Positions 26,157-35,242 are shown, counted from the first letter of the stretch. The stretch: DNA of 52,541 nt from Thermogemmatispora sp042408965 (GCA_042408965.1 JBHOQN010000111.1:1-52541); one strand, 5' to 3'. Numbers and translations: made by a program. The notes: generated by a model from the sequence alone, not told the origin.

Positions 26157-27740
26157 TTACTCAGGCGGAATCTCGCGAAACGCCGCGCTGAGCTGGATTC
26201 CCTGGCGCTCGCGCACAATACGCACGATCACATAATATATCAGACCCAGGATGGGCACGGCGAACGCCTCGACCATCGAGAGAGCAGACACTTTGCCAAA
26301 GGCCGTCGTTGAGAAGGCCACATAGAGCACAAAGAGCCAGCTCAAGAGCATCACCACGCCCACAATCGTCAGCACTGGCACCCCCAGAAAGCGCACACGC
26401 ACCATCGCAGGAGCCGACTCGAAGAGATTGCGTCGCGTGAAGGGCATGAGAATCGCTGCCAGAGCCACCGCCACAAAGGCCAGGGCCATCACAGCGATCA
26501 CATTGATGAGCAGCGCGCTCAGGCCCTGATAGATGTTGAGGTAGTTGAGCACCTCGACCCAGAGCGCGATCACAACCGTCGCGATCACCGGCGTGTGCAG
26601 GCGCTCGCTGACCTCGGCCACGCCAGCCGGCGCCAGGCGGTCAAAGGACCAGGCGAAGAGATTGCGCGTGGCGATCATGAAGCCAGTGGGGGTCCACCAG
26701 AGCACCGAGAGGACAAAGCAGGCCACGACAAAGACCTGCAGAAAGCCTGGCAGCGACAGAAAGCGCACCAGAGACGGCAGGTACGGAGCAAACTGCAGCG
26801 GCGAGTTCGTGGTGTTGAAGCCCAGGTAGACCAGTGAGCCGAACTCAGCTCCGTAGGTGTGATAGATCAGCGCACTGCCCAGCACATAGAGCACAGCACT
26901 GATGAGCAAGGCCCCCAGAATAGAGAAGGTGGCCGTGCGGCGCACGTTTTTGATCTCGCCCGCAAAGTAGCCAGTCCACTGGAACCCAGTAAAGACCTGG
27001 AACGCATAGATCATGGCGAAGATTGTGCCCGCCCAGTCCAGACCGGCGCCAGGAGAGAAACCCGCCTTGCTCGCCGCAGCAGTGACCGCGGCCAGGCTCA
27101 TGCCACTGTGGGCGTTAAAGTTGGCCACAAAGGCGCTATGATCGGTCACAGCCAGGCCGATCAACCAGACCAGCATGCCAAGCCAGACCACAGCAAAGGT
27201 GACCATCATGTAGCGCGCCACCCGCCGCGCGCCGAGCACCATCAGCCCCGCAAAGACAGCGGTCAGCACCGTCGCGATGAGAAACTGGGTCAACTGATCG
27301 GGCGCCCAGCTGAACCCCGCCACGTAACCCAGGCTGGGTACCAGCAGGGTCAGCATGGTGGTGAAGTTGAAGGAGATCCAGGTCGTAAAGACAAAGGTCA
27401 GCGACAGGTTCGTCAGGAAGCCGAGACCGGGTCCCAGCACGCGGCTGACCCAGACATAATCGCCACCCGAGCGCGGCATCGCCACCGTGAAATAGAGGTA
27501 GACCATGCCGAAGCAGAAGACCAGTGGGAGCGAGAGCAGGAATGAGACCAGGACATTCGCTCCAGGCCAGAAGGTGGGCGCAAATGAGAATACCTGGGTA
27601 ATTCCAACCGGAATGAGCACAGCCGAAAAGACCAGGTTGAAGGCGTCAAACGGAGAGAGTTCGCGCACCAGACCGGTCGCATTGCGCACAAAGTGCGTGG
27701 TCGCGCCGGATGCGGCTGTGCCCTTGCTGACGGTAGACAT
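26157..27740 (-). CDS. APC-superfamily permease 2
   Basis: 527 residues with about twelve TM segments. ATGLVRELSPFDAFNLVFSA opens TM1 and MPRSGGDYVWVSRVL follows TM2; both mark it as a paralogue of the permease at 15961. GGAGGA five bases before the ATG gives a strong start. It lies 181 bp past the LacI regulator and 187 bp before BtpA in the same direction; the BtpA gap has a 7-bp hairpin (26081-26100) without a T-run, so separate RNA processing or partial termination is possible. An APC permease rather than a sugar porter in a sugar-type cluster suggests an amino- or acid-sugar-like substrate (speculative). Confidence 0.9.
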   Translation of the reverse strand: MSTVSKGTAASGATTHFVRNATGLVRELSPFDAFNLVFSAVLIPVGITQVFSFAPTFWPGANVLVSFLLSLPLVFCFGMVYLYFTVAMPRSGGDYVWVSRVLGPGLGFLTNLSLTFVFTTWISFNFTTMLTLLVPSLGYVAGFSWAPDQLTQFLIATVLTAVFAGLMVLGARRVARYMMVTFAVVWLGMLVWLIGLAVTDHSAFVANFNAHSGMSLAAVTAAASKAGFSPGAGLDWAGTIFAMIYAFQVFTGFQWTGYFAGEIKNVRRTATFSILGALLISAVLYVLGSALIYHTYGAEFGSLVYLGFNTTNSPLQFAPYLPSLVRFLSLPGFLQVFVVACFVLSVLWWTPTGFMIATRNLFAWSFDRLAPAGVAEVSERLHTPVIATVVIALWVEVLNYLNIYQGLSALLINVIAVMALAFVAVALAAILMPFTRRNLFESAPAMVRVRFLGVPVLTIVGVVMLLSWLFVLYVAFSTTAFGKVSALSMVEAFAVPILGLIYYVIVRIVRERQGIQLSAAFREIPPE

Positions 27741-27921
27741 CAGGTCCTCCAGATCCAGGTTGATACAAGCAGCACACTACGGTGGTCAGTCAGGTGAGCA
27801 GACAGACCAGTGCTCCCTCGAAAGCAGCCCGAGGGACCCGGTGGCTGTGATGTCCAGATAACAGAACGTGCTACTGGCCTGACAAGTAAACGAGAACGTC
27901 CCTTCTATCAGCCTCCCTGCA

Positions 27922-28998
27922 CTAGAGCTGGTGGCTCGGAGGCGCAGCCACCGACTCGCGAACCACCAGTGACACCGGCAGAATGACGTGAGGCACGGCG
28001 GCGATTCCAGCGCCGTTCTCCGGCCTTTCGCCGCGATCAGCACGCTCGGCCTCAGCCTCAATGCGGGCTAAGAGCAGCTCCACCGCTGTCACCGCCACAT
28101 GGCCGGACGGTTGCTGCACAGTCGTCAACGAGGGCGTGATCAGAGCAGTCAATTCAACACCATCGAAGCCGGTGAGCGAGCAATCGTGGGGAACACGCAG
28201 ATTGAGTTCGCGCAAAGCCCGCAAGGCCCCCAGGGCGATCATATCGTTGGCCGCCACGACAGCGGTCAACCGCTGAGGGCCATCCGTGGCGAAGAGGCCC
28301 TCCCGCGCGCAGGCATGGACCGTCTCGTAGCCGTGACTCGCACGATACTCGCCGAAGCACAAGAGGAGCCGCTCAGATGAGGTGCCTCCCTCTTCCAGGC
28401 CGGCGCGCAGGCCGTTGAGACGATCCGTCACTGTCGGCAATCCCTCTGGTCCGCCGAGGAAGAGCAGCGAGCGATGCCCCAGCGTCGCCAGCAAGCGACC
28501 GAGCTGACGACCACCATCAAAGTTGTCAACAAAGACGCCCGGCAGGTTATCGATGCGCTCATCGACCACCACGACCGGCACGCCGGCGGCCACGGCCTCC
28601 AGCAACGCGGGATTGGGGACGCGCGTGCCTGGAAAGTAGAGCAGGCCGTCTACCTGCCGACTGAGCAGCATCGAGAGATAGTCGGCCTCGCGCGCAGCAT
28701 CGAGGTTGGTGTTACAGAGAATAACGCTGTAGCCACGATCATGGGCCGCTACCTCCAGCGCTTCAGCCATGCTGCCAAAGAAGGGATTGGCCAGATCTGG
28801 CACCAGCAAGCCCAGCGAGCGGCTGCTCTTGCTCACCAGCCCCTGGGCCAGCCGATTGGGACGATAGCCCAGGCGATCGATGGCCTCCAGGACCCGCAGG
28901 CGCGTCGGCTCGCTGATCGGCCGCCGCCCTGAAAGAACGTGGGAAACGGTGCTCACCGAGACCCCGGCAGCCCTGGCAACATCTTTGATGGTCGTCAT
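27922..28998 (-). CDS. LacI-family transcriptional regulator
   Basis: 358 residues. The HTH with MTTIKDVARAAGVSVSTVSHVLSG (first 20 residues diagnostic) and the hinge RPNRLAQGL precede a periplasmic-binding-like sensor: SLGLLVPDLANPFF, GLLYFPGT, AANDMIALGALRALRE and FDGVELTALITPSLTTVQQP. It most likely represses the leftward catabolic genes and itself, lifting when a pathway sugar binds. Two copies of an AAAACGTTTT operator overlap its promoter (29028-29073). The ATG at 28998 gives the standard LacI N-terminus. No copy of this operator was found before permease 2, so control may pass through read-through from its own promoter. Confidence 0.95.
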   Translation of the reverse strand: MTTIKDVARAAGVSVSTVSHVLSGRRPISEPTRLRVLEAIDRLGYRPNRLAQGLVSKSSRSLGLLVPDLANPFFGSMAEALEVAAHDRGYSVILCNTNLDAAREADYLSMLLSRQVDGLLYFPGTRVPNPALLEAVAAGVPVVVVDERIDNLPGVFVDNFDGGRQLGRLLATLGHRSLLFLGGPEGLPTVTDRLNGLRAGLEEGGTSSERLLLCFGEYRASHGYETVHACAREGLFATDGPQRLTAVVAANDMIALGALRALRELNLRVPHDCSLTGFDGVELTALITPSLTTVQQPSGHVAVTAVELLLARIEAEAERADRGERPENGAGIAAVPHVILPVSLVVRESVAAPPSHQL

Positions 28999-29027
28999 CG
29001 TTGCTCCGTCGTCGCCAGCTCTCGTTG

Positions 29028-29039
29028 CAAAACGTTTTG
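29028..29039. promoter_or_regulatory. LacI-type operator copy 1
   Basis: Perfect palindrome CAAAACGTTTTG with the central CG of LacI/GalR operators, 15 bp downstream of the -10 box and upstream of the start codon. Confidence 0.85.
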
Positions 29040-29053
29040 ATGAGTATGATGCA

Positions 29054-29082
29054 AGTATAAGGAAAAACGTTTTGATTGTCAA
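29054..29082 (-). promoter_or_regulatory. Promoter of the LacI regulator
   Basis: Minus-strand TTGACA (29082-29077), 17-bp spacer, TATACT (29059-29054), about 50 bp before the ATG. Near-consensus sigma-70 promoter. One operator copy lies in the spacer and another just after the -10 box. Confidence 0.88.
29063..29074. promoter_or_regulatory. LacI-type operator copy 2
   Basis: AAAACGTTTT palindrome (29064-29073) inside the -35/-10 spacer, centred 35 bp from copy 1, so a bound repressor would block the polymerase directly. Confidence 0.85.
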
Positions 29083-29356
29083 GGCTGCCAGGGGTGCGCT
29101 GGAGTGGCCATCGAGGAGCTGAACACCGCTCTCATGCTTTTAGTCACTGCTTTCGTGTGCACGTGGGCGCTTTCCGGCTCAGAGCAACCTCGCGGAGCTG
29201 GCAATGTGCGCAGTCGATCAGAGACAGGATCTGGTCATTTTGAAGCAAGTGCTGCTCGACGTCGGCCTGGCCACGGAGGCCACGCAGGTGCAACAAGGGC
29301 ACCGACGCCGAGAGCGAAGGGGAAGTCGGGTCTCAGGGAGGTCTGAGTCAGCCAGA

Positions 29357-30796
29357 TCAGGACGGCGTCTGCAGCACCTCGACAACGATGAGGCTCACAT
29401 TATCGTCGCCGCCGTTATCCAGCGCTGCCTGGAGCAGGTATTGAGAAACCGCCGCGGGGTCGGCCTGCAGGCCGAGCATACGCTCAATCTGCGGGTCACG
29501 CACCATCTCCCAGAGGCCATCAGAACAGAGCAGAAGCTTATCGCCCTTGAGCACACTGACGGCAAAGATATCAACCTCCACGGCGGCCTTCTCCCCCAGA
29601 CAGCGATAGATCTGGTTGCGCCGCGGATGGCTGTAGATCTCATCAGGGGTGATCGAGCCCTCATCGAGGAGGCGGGCCACGACTGAGTGGTCAGTGGTGA
29701 TTCTGGTCAGGCCCGTGGCCGGCCGGTAGAGGTAGGTGCGGCTATCACCCACATTGAACACGTAGACCATGTCATCTATGAGCAAGGCTCCCGTCAAGGT
29801 GGTCCCCATATCGGCCTTCTCGGCGCGATTGCGTTGATAGAGCTTCAGGTTGGCGTGCTGGATGGCGTCCGTCAGGAGATCAGTCAGAAAGGCCTCATCG
29901 CTCTCCACCGAGTTAATCAGGGCTGGCAGAGCAATCTCCACAAAGGTCTCCACAACCAGGTGGCTGGCCTCACGGCCGTTCGAGTGACCCCCCATGCCAT
30001 CCGCGACCAGGAAGAGACCAAAGGTCTGCTCGGTCCGGGCGCGCTTCTGACGCATGAGAGAGAGCGCATCTTCATTGGGTCGGTGCTTACGCTTGATGCC
30101 AGGATCACTGGCCGACCCCATCGCAAAAGCCAGCGGCACCAGGCTGTGCTGAAGAAGCGCTGTCCGGCCAGCCCACGGACGAGGCGTCTCATCAGCGCCG
30201 TCCACGCCGTCGGAGGGGAAGTCTAGCTGCTCATCGCTCTCCACACTCGCAAAGTCCAGCGGTGCCGAAGCAAGATCCACCCGCGTGGGGAAATCGGCCC
30301 AGGCCGAACGGCCCGCCCGCGTGCGCGTCGCCGCCGCGAGATCAGCCGTGGGACGGCGCCGCCCACCGGGCCGCTGCGAACCGGGCGTCGGCGCAGAGAG
30401 CGGCTGAGAGCCAGCCGGTGCATGCTCCCACTGGCGCACCTCGCGCGCCGCCAGATACTCCGCCTCCTGCAGCTCATGCTGAAAGCGCCGCTGCTCACGC
30501 CAGTACTCCCAGATACTGCGTCCCAGGCGCCATCCCGCCAGCAGCAGCAGCAGCCAGGCCAGCGCGAGCATGAGAGCCAGCAGCACCAGCGCACCCAGCG
30601 GCAATAGCACCCCAGGACCACGCAGCGCCCACAGGCGCGGCATTTGCCCCAGGGCCTGGAACAGGAAGAGCCAGGGGTGTGGAGGAAAGCCGTCCGAGAG
30701 CCAGCACAGGATCAGCAACGCAGCCAGCAGGCCAGCAGCGCGCACGGCGGCAGGCACCCGTCGTACAGTATAACCTATGTTGAATTGCCCCAGCAT
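29357..30796 (-). CDS. Membrane-anchored PP2C-type Ser/Thr protein phosphatase
   Basis: 479 residues. Two N-terminal hydrophobic segments (about 17-33 and 63-88) anchor it, then a charged, Pro/Arg-rich linker to about 215. The PP2C domain follows: KRKHRPNEDAL, FLVADGMGGHSNG, VFNVGDSRTYLYR, TTDHSVV, LLCSDGLWEMV and GGDDNVSLIVVEV, with all metal-binding Asp residues. It removes phosphate from kinase targets and may counter the Ser/Thr kinases of this genome. The start ATG at 30796 is preceded by AAGGAAG. The N-terminal anchor is an uncommon addition to the bacterial PP2C core. Confidence 0.93.
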   Translation of the reverse strand: MLGQFNIGYTVRRVPAAVRAAGLLAALLILCWLSDGFPPHPWLFLFQALGQMPRLWALRGPGVLLPLGALVLLALMLALAWLLLLLAGWRLGRSIWEYWREQRRFQHELQEAEYLAAREVRQWEHAPAGSQPLSAPTPGSQRPGGRRRPTADLAAATRTRAGRSAWADFPTRVDLASAPLDFASVESDEQLDFPSDGVDGADETPRPWAGRTALLQHSLVPLAFAMGSASDPGIKRKHRPNEDALSLMRQKRARTEQTFGLFLVADGMGGHSNGREASHLVVETFVEIALPALINSVESDEAFLTDLLTDAIQHANLKLYQRNRAEKADMGTTLTGALLIDDMVYVFNVGDSRTYLYRPATGLTRITTDHSVVARLLDEGSITPDEIYSHPRRNQIYRCLGEKAAVEVDIFAVSVLKGDKLLLCSDGLWEMVRDPQIERMLGLQADPAAVSQYLLQAALDNGGDDNVSLIVVEVLQTPS

Positions 30797-31213
30797 CGTC
30801 TTATTCTTCCTTCCTTCAAAGCCCGGCCTGGGGAGACACCATCGAAGAAATCCGACGTTTTCCTGCAATTCACGCTGACTATTTTAAGTATACCGAGAAC
30901 ATGGCAGACATTTCAGCAGCTCCATCCAAATTTCCTGGTACACGCGCCCGCGATTGCCGCAGGCGCTGTCAAGCGCTGCTGTCAAGCACTACAGAGGTCC
31001 GCTCAGAGCAGGCTCGAGCAGAGAGCAGGCCCACTGAGCGCTCAGCCACCGGATCAGGTGCGAGAGGTCGGAAGAGGCCTGCCAGCCAGAGCGTTGTCAG
31101 CAGATCGCCCTGCACAGACTGCAAGGAGAGCAGATCGACGTTTATGGCTTCTTTCAGGAGACAGAAAAGGACTTGACAATCAGGGGGAAGTGGAGTATGC
31201 TTGTGTTGTCAAT
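30797..31213. other. Intergenic region between PP2C gene and tRNA-Ser
   Basis: No protein recognised in 417 bp. It contains the tRNA promoter at 31173-31201 and the direct repeat GCTGTCAAGC (near 30966 and 30979). A promoter for the leftward PP2C gene is expected but no good -35/-10 pair was found. Confidence 0.5.
31173..31201 (+). promoter_or_regulatory. Promoter of the tRNA pair
   Basis: TTGACA (31173-31178), 17-bp spacer, TATGCT (31196-31201), 12 bp before the 5' end of tRNA-Ser. Confidence 0.85.
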
Positions 31214-31300
31214 GGAGAGGTCGCATAGAGGCCTAGTGCGGCGGTTTGCTAAACCGCTAGGGATCACCGTCCCTCGTGGGTTCGAATCCCACCCTCTCCG
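31214..31300 (+). tRNA. tRNA-Ser (anticodon GCT)
   Basis: Acceptor GGAGAGG (31214-31220) pairs with CCTCTCC (31293-31299), discriminator G. The anticodon stem GCGGT/ACCGC encloses TTGCTAA, anticodon GCT (reads AGC/AGU). A long variable arm (TAGGGATCACCGTCCCT) and T-loop GTTCGAAT are typical of tRNA-Ser. CCA is not encoded. Confidence 0.96.
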
Positions 31301-31332
31301 CCGGGCCCTGTGATCAGGAAGTGGGCCGTCAC

Positions 31333-31408
<76 letters not shown>

Positions 31409-31413
31409 TGCAG

Positions 31414-31444
31414 CGCCTGTCCGCCTGGACGCAGGCGTTTTTTT
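31414..31444 (+). terminator. Intrinsic terminator after the tRNA pair
   Basis: CGCCTG (31414-31419) pairs with CAGGCG (31432-31437), with inner TCC/GGA pairing, followed by seven Ts. Confidence 0.9.
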
Positions 31445-31699
31445 GTGCTTCCTTGCCCCCTTCGTCGGCCGGCGTGGTGTCGCACACCCTGGTGGAGCAA
31501 CTCACAGCAGAGCATCCCAGAGAGCTCTCCAGTGGCCACTGCATTCCCCTCATTGCCCGAAAGAGAGTGGGTATGTTATCATAGGCAGGGGGAGACGATC
31601 AAATGGCAGGGGGAAATTCATGCGCCAGGAGCGCGCCTGAAGCAGCGGTCGCTCAAGAGCATAGCATTGACCGCTTCACAACCGTGAAGGGATTTGAGT

Positions 31700-32209
31700 G
31701 TGAGCAACGAAGAAACACGCCAACGTATTGCCGTCTACCCAGGAAGTTTTGATCCGCTCACCCATGGCCATCTGGACATTGCGCGGCGCGGCGCACGTCT
31801 GTTCGATACCCTGATCATCGCAGTCTATGCCGTGCCCGATAAGAACCTGCTCTTCTCCGTCGACGAGCGGGTCCAGCTCTGGCAGGAGGTCATCGCCTCC
31901 GAAGGGCTTGCCAACGTGCGGGTAGAACAGTTCTTCGGCCTGGTTGTGGAGTTCGTCCGTTCCGTGGGAGGCTCTGTCATCATCAAGGGCCTGCGGTCGC
32001 CCAATGATTTCGAGGCCGAATTTCAGCAGGGATTGATGAACCGGAAGCTGGCACCCGAAATCGAGACGGTGTGCCTGCTCACCAACCTGCAACACCTCTT
32101 CGTCAGCTCCTCACTGCTTAAGGAAGTGGCCCGCCTGGGCGGGAACGTCACAGACATGCTTCCAGCGGTGGTGATCAAGGCGCTGGAGAGAAAGTTCGGT
32201 GGTGCCTGA
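31700..32209 (+). CDS. coaD: Pantetheine-phosphate adenylyltransferase
   Basis: 169 residues, the usual length. It joins 4'-phosphopantetheine with ATP to form dephospho-CoA in CoA synthesis. YPGSFDPLTHGHLDIARRG contains the nucleotidyltransferase T/HxGH motif; VIIKGLRSPNDFEAEFQQGLMNRKLAPEIETV and SSSLLKEVARLGG are CoaD signatures. Start: GTG at 31700 is preferred because AAGGGA lies seven bases upstream; a TTG at 31694 is possible. It is followed by a coiled-coil gene often seen beside coaD in this phylum (from memory, not checked). Confidence 0.96.
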   Translation: MSNEETRQRIAVYPGSFDPLTHGHLDIARRGARLFDTLIIAVYAVPDKNLLFSVDERVQLWQEVIASEGLANVRVEQFFGLVVEFVRSVGGSVIIKGLRSPNDFEAEFQQGLMNRKLAPEIETVCLLTNLQHLFVSSSLLKEVARLGGNVTDMLPAVVIKALERKFGGA

Positions 32210-32449
32210 AGCGCGGGCAGCGCAGAGCGTGCAGCCCCGCGTTTGGCATGCTGCTCTGTTCTCTTCTGTTCTGGGATATCTTACCTGCCCTGCCCTGACG
32301 AGAGCGATCTCCCCGCGCAGCAGTCCAGACCCGTGGGGACGAGAAGGGAACGCGGCCGGTCTGTTGCTCATTGCTGGTAGCATACCCACTGCCGGGATCG
32401 CCGACGCGACCGGGAGCGGTCTCCGACAGGATGAGAGGAAGAGGTCAGT

Positions 32450-33106
32450 GTGGATATTCTCTATCTGGTAGATCGCCTGGAAAACCTGATCGCAAGCAGC
32501 CGCAGGATGCCGCTGGTCAACCAGATCATTGTCAGGGAGTCCGACATTCTCACGATCATCGATCAGCTGCGCAATGCGATCCCTGAAGAGATCAAGCAGG
32601 CGCGCCGTCTTCTTCAGGAGAAGGAACGTCTGCTGGCGCAAGCTCAGGCCGAGGCTGCAAGCATCCTGGCCAGGGCGCGCGAGGAATCCGAGCGTGTGAT
32701 GGACCGCGAGGGGCTGCTGCGCCAGGCGGAGGAGCGCTCGCAGGAGCTGGTCCGCCTGGCGGAGGAGCAGGCCGACCAGCTCAAAGCAGAAGCCGACGCC
32801 TACGTGGCCGAAACCCTGCGAGGCCTGCACGAGCACCTCTCTGCCATCGAGACAGAGATCGGGCGCACGATTCTGAGCATCGAGAAAGGACTGGAGAGCC
32901 TGGAAGGCCCCGCGACCTACGCAGAGGAAGTGGACGAGGCAGAGGAGGAAGCCCTGTCCGAGGAGTACGCACTCTATGAGGAGCAGGAAGAGCTACCCCC
33001 TCCGCAATCGCTGCCGCGCCGCTCCTCCCTGGCTGCCGACACCATGGGCGGGCCGATGCTCAGGCGCCCGGCTGAGTCCCAGCCCCGGCCGGATGAGAGG
33101 ACTTGA
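32450..33106 (+). CDS. Coiled-coil protein, ATP-synthase-b/DivIVA-like
   Basis: 218 residues, no TM segment. MDILYLVDRLENLI and SDILTIIDQLRNAIP lead into a long charged coiled coil (about 45-145) rich in Glu, Gln, Ala and Arg, reminiscent of ATP synthase subunit b or DivIVA-like proteins, and an acidic, Pro-rich tail. A cytoskeletal or cell-division scaffolding role is conceivable but not shown. GTG start, with AGAGGAAGAGG about ten bases upstream. Its stop (33104-33106) overlaps the -35 box of the next promoter. Confidence 0.75.
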   Translation: MDILYLVDRLENLIASSRRMPLVNQIIVRESDILTIIDQLRNAIPEEIKQARRLLQEKERLLAQAQAEAASILARAREESERVMDREGLLRQAEERSQELVRLAEEQADQLKAEADAYVAETLRGLHEHLSAIETEIGRTILSIEKGLESLEGPATYAEEVDEAEEEALSEEYALYEEQEELPPPQSLPRRSSLAADTMGGPMLRRPAESQPRPDERT

Positions 33107-33132
33107 CACATCTTCCTGAGGTCACCTATAAT
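33103..33132 (+). promoter_or_regulatory. Strong promoter for the yceD-rpmF genes
   Basis: TTGACA (33103-33108), 18-bp spacer, TATAAT (33127-33132). It overlaps the end of the coiled-coil gene and gives a 5' leader of about 155 bases before yceD. Confidence 0.88.
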
Positions 33133-33295
33133 GAACCAGCATACGTGAGAAGCTGAGTATCTTCGCGTAAAAAAGGGCGGCATCGCGAGCAAGCGATCAC
33201 CACTCCCAGAGCTTTGCGCCATCTACAGCACGTATTTGTCTACCCATGTTCCCGGTCTGTCGTTCAATATGGGGCAAAAGTGAGGTTCTCGAACC

Positions 33296-33835
33296 ATGCA
33301 ATACAATGTGGCGCAACTATTGAAAGCCTCTGTCGGAACAGCCTTCCAGGCAGAGATCCACGAAGAAGATGTTCAGCTTGATAGCGATGTACAGGTGCTG
33401 GGCGCTATCGACGGCCATGTCCGCATGCGACGCACCAATCAGGGATTGCTGGTCGATGGATGGGTTGATATCACCCTTCCCCTGGTATGCGATCGCTGCC
33501 TGAAGGATTTTGAACAGCCGATGCATATCACGTTCGAGGAGCTGTTCTATCCGACGATCGATATCAGCAGCGGCCTGCCTGTTCCTCCACCTCTGGGGGA
33601 GGGCGAGGGCTTCCCCATCGATGATCACCACCAGCTTGATCTGAGCGAGGTGGTACGCCAGCGGCTGCTGCTCGAACTGCCGATGCGCAAGCTCTGCCGC
33701 GAGGACTGTCCCGGCCTCTGCCCACAGTGCGGACATGATCTGAGCCAGGGGCCATGCGATTGCCAGCCCGAGCCAGACCCGCGTTTCAGCGTTCTGGCCG
33801 AGTTGCTGCAGAACAGCCGGCTGTCGCAGCCCTGA
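33296..33835 (+). CDS. yceD: YceD-family protein (DUF177), rRNA accumulation
   Basis: 179 residues. The core LPLVCDRCLKDFEQPMHITFEELF matches the YceD family, whose E. coli and plant members are needed for normal 23S rRNA accumulation. The C-terminus adds Cys pairs (CREDCPGLCPQCGHDL, then CDC) typical of the version fused to a zinc-binding tail. It is placed directly before rpmF as in many bacteria. Transcribed from the promoter at 33103. Confidence 0.93.
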   Translation: MQYNVAQLLKASVGTAFQAEIHEEDVQLDSDVQVLGAIDGHVRMRRTNQGLLVDGWVDITLPLVCDRCLKDFEQPMHITFEELFYPTIDISSGLPVPPPLGEGEGFPIDDHHQLDLSEVVRQRLLLELPMRKLCREDCPGLCPQCGHDLSQGPCDCQPEPDPRFSVLAELLQNSRLSQP

Positions 33836-33888
33836 TCTGCACAGAACCTGCGTGCTATAGACAGACAGTAACAAAGGAGTCCTGTGAT

Positions 33889-34080
33889 ATGGGAGCACTA
33901 CCAAAACAGCGAGTGTCGCATGCGCGCAAGGGAGAGCGACGCGCGCACTTTCATCTGGAGCTGCCTAAGCTGGTGCTCTGCCCCCAGTGTCGGTCGCCGC
34001 GGCTCTCTCATCACGCCTGTCCCAGGTGTGGCACCTACCGCGGCCACCGTATCTTCTGGCCGAAAGAGCGCAAGCGCTAA
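33889..34080 (+). CDS. rpmF: Ribosomal protein bL32
   Basis: 63 residues. MGALPKQRVSHARKGERRAH and the zinc-binding CPQC (31, 34) and CPRC (44, 47) pairs identify bL32 of the Cys-plus type. Start ATG 33889 has AAAGGAG nine bases upstream. It lies 53 bp after yceD and before fabD, the usual neighbourhood, though plsX and fabH are missing. Confidence 0.97.
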   Translation: MGALPKQRVSHARKGERRAHFHLELPKLVLCPQCRSPRLSHHACPRCGTYRGHRIFWPKERKR

Positions 34081-34195
34081 ACAGATGGGTCGGAGGCGGA
34101 GCCAGGTCAGTTGTGGACGGCGGGAGCATGATCTCCCCTCCGCCGCATGCCGGCCCGCCGAGCCGTTCAGCTCTCCTCTTGAGTAGTACAACTGT

Positions 34196-35242
34196 ATGAC
34201 GACAACGCAGAAGATAGCATTCTTGTTTCCGGGACAGGGCAGTCAGGCCGTCGGGATGGGCGCGGATATCTATGAAAGCTCGCCGGCGGCCAGAGCGGTC
34301 TTTGACCAGGTAGATAAAGCCCTGGGTTTTCCTCTGAGCGCCCTCTGCTTCCATGGCCCCGAAGATACCCTGCGCGACACCGTGAATGCCCAGCCGGCTA
34401 TTGTCACCGTGAGCCTGGCCTTGCTGGCGGCTCTCCAGGAGAGGCTGGCCCCTGAGCATCGCTGGTCCTCCCCTCTGACACCGGCCTTTACGGCCGGCCA
34501 CAGCGTCGGCGAATATGCCGCGCTGGTGGCAGCAGAGGCGCTCGAGCTGGAGGATGCCATCAGGCTGGTACGCGAGCGGGGACGGTTGATGCAGCACGAA
34601 GGCAGTGTCTGCCCGGGCGGCATGGCGGCCATTCTTGGCCTCGATGAGGAGACGCTGCAGGAGGTCTGTCAGCAGGCAAGCCAGGAGGCCAGCGCCGCCC
34701 TCGGCCTGAGCGACTCGACGCGAGCGCCTCACCCCGGCCTGGGCAAAGTCAGTATCGCCAACCTGAACGCTCCCGGGCAGATTGTCATCTCCGGCGAGCA
34801 ACGGGCGCTCGAGCTGGCCATGGAGCTGGCCAGGGCCCGCGGGGCGAAGCGCGTCATTCCCCTGGCGGTCAGTGGGGCCTTCCACTCAGCGGTGATGGAG
34901 CCGGCCGCCGCAGGCCTGGCCCGCGCACTCGCCGACGTTCCCCTGCGCAAGGCCGCCCTACCCGTGATCAGCAATATCGAGGCGCTGCCGCTGACAGAGG
35001 CCGAAGCTCTGCGCCAGGAGCTGGCGCGCCAGATCGTGGCCTCTGTGCAGTGGATTCGCACCATCGAGTATCTGGCCAGCGCAGGGATCGCTACCTTCAT
35101 CGAGATCGGCCCCGGCTCGGCCCTGACCGGCATGGTGAAGCGCATCGTCCGAGGCGCCACGACCCTTACCATCAACACTGGCGCCGATGTAGAAAAAGCG
35201 GCCACCGCCTTGCACGAACAGGGCCTCTTCCAGACACGATGA
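34196..35242 (+). CDS. fabD: Malonyl-CoA:ACP transacylase
   Basis: 348 residues. It loads malonyl groups onto ACP for fatty acid synthesis. FPGQGSQAVGMG (12-22), the nucleophile elbow GHSVGEYAAL with Ser103, and VSGAFHS with His230 form the catalytic set; FIEIGPGSALTGMVKR closes the domain. A low-complexity insert of about 20 residues (162-180, Ala/Ser/Gln) is longer than usual. No clear ribosome site precedes the ATG. acpP, its substrate gene, is 1 kb downstream. Confidence 0.95.
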   Translation: MTTTQKIAFLFPGQGSQAVGMGADIYESSPAARAVFDQVDKALGFPLSALCFHGPEDTLRDTVNAQPAIVTVSLALLAALQERLAPEHRWSSPLTPAFTAGHSVGEYAALVAAEALELEDAIRLVRERGRLMQHEGSVCPGGMAAILGLDEETLQEVCQQASQEASAALGLSDSTRAPHPGLGKVSIANLNAPGQIVISGEQRALELAMELARARGAKRVIPLAVSGAFHSAVMEPAAAGLARALADVPLRKAALPVISNIEALPLTEAEALRQELARQIVASVQWIRTIEYLASAGIATFIEIGPGSALTGMVKRIVRGATTLTINTGADVEKAATALHEQGLFQTR

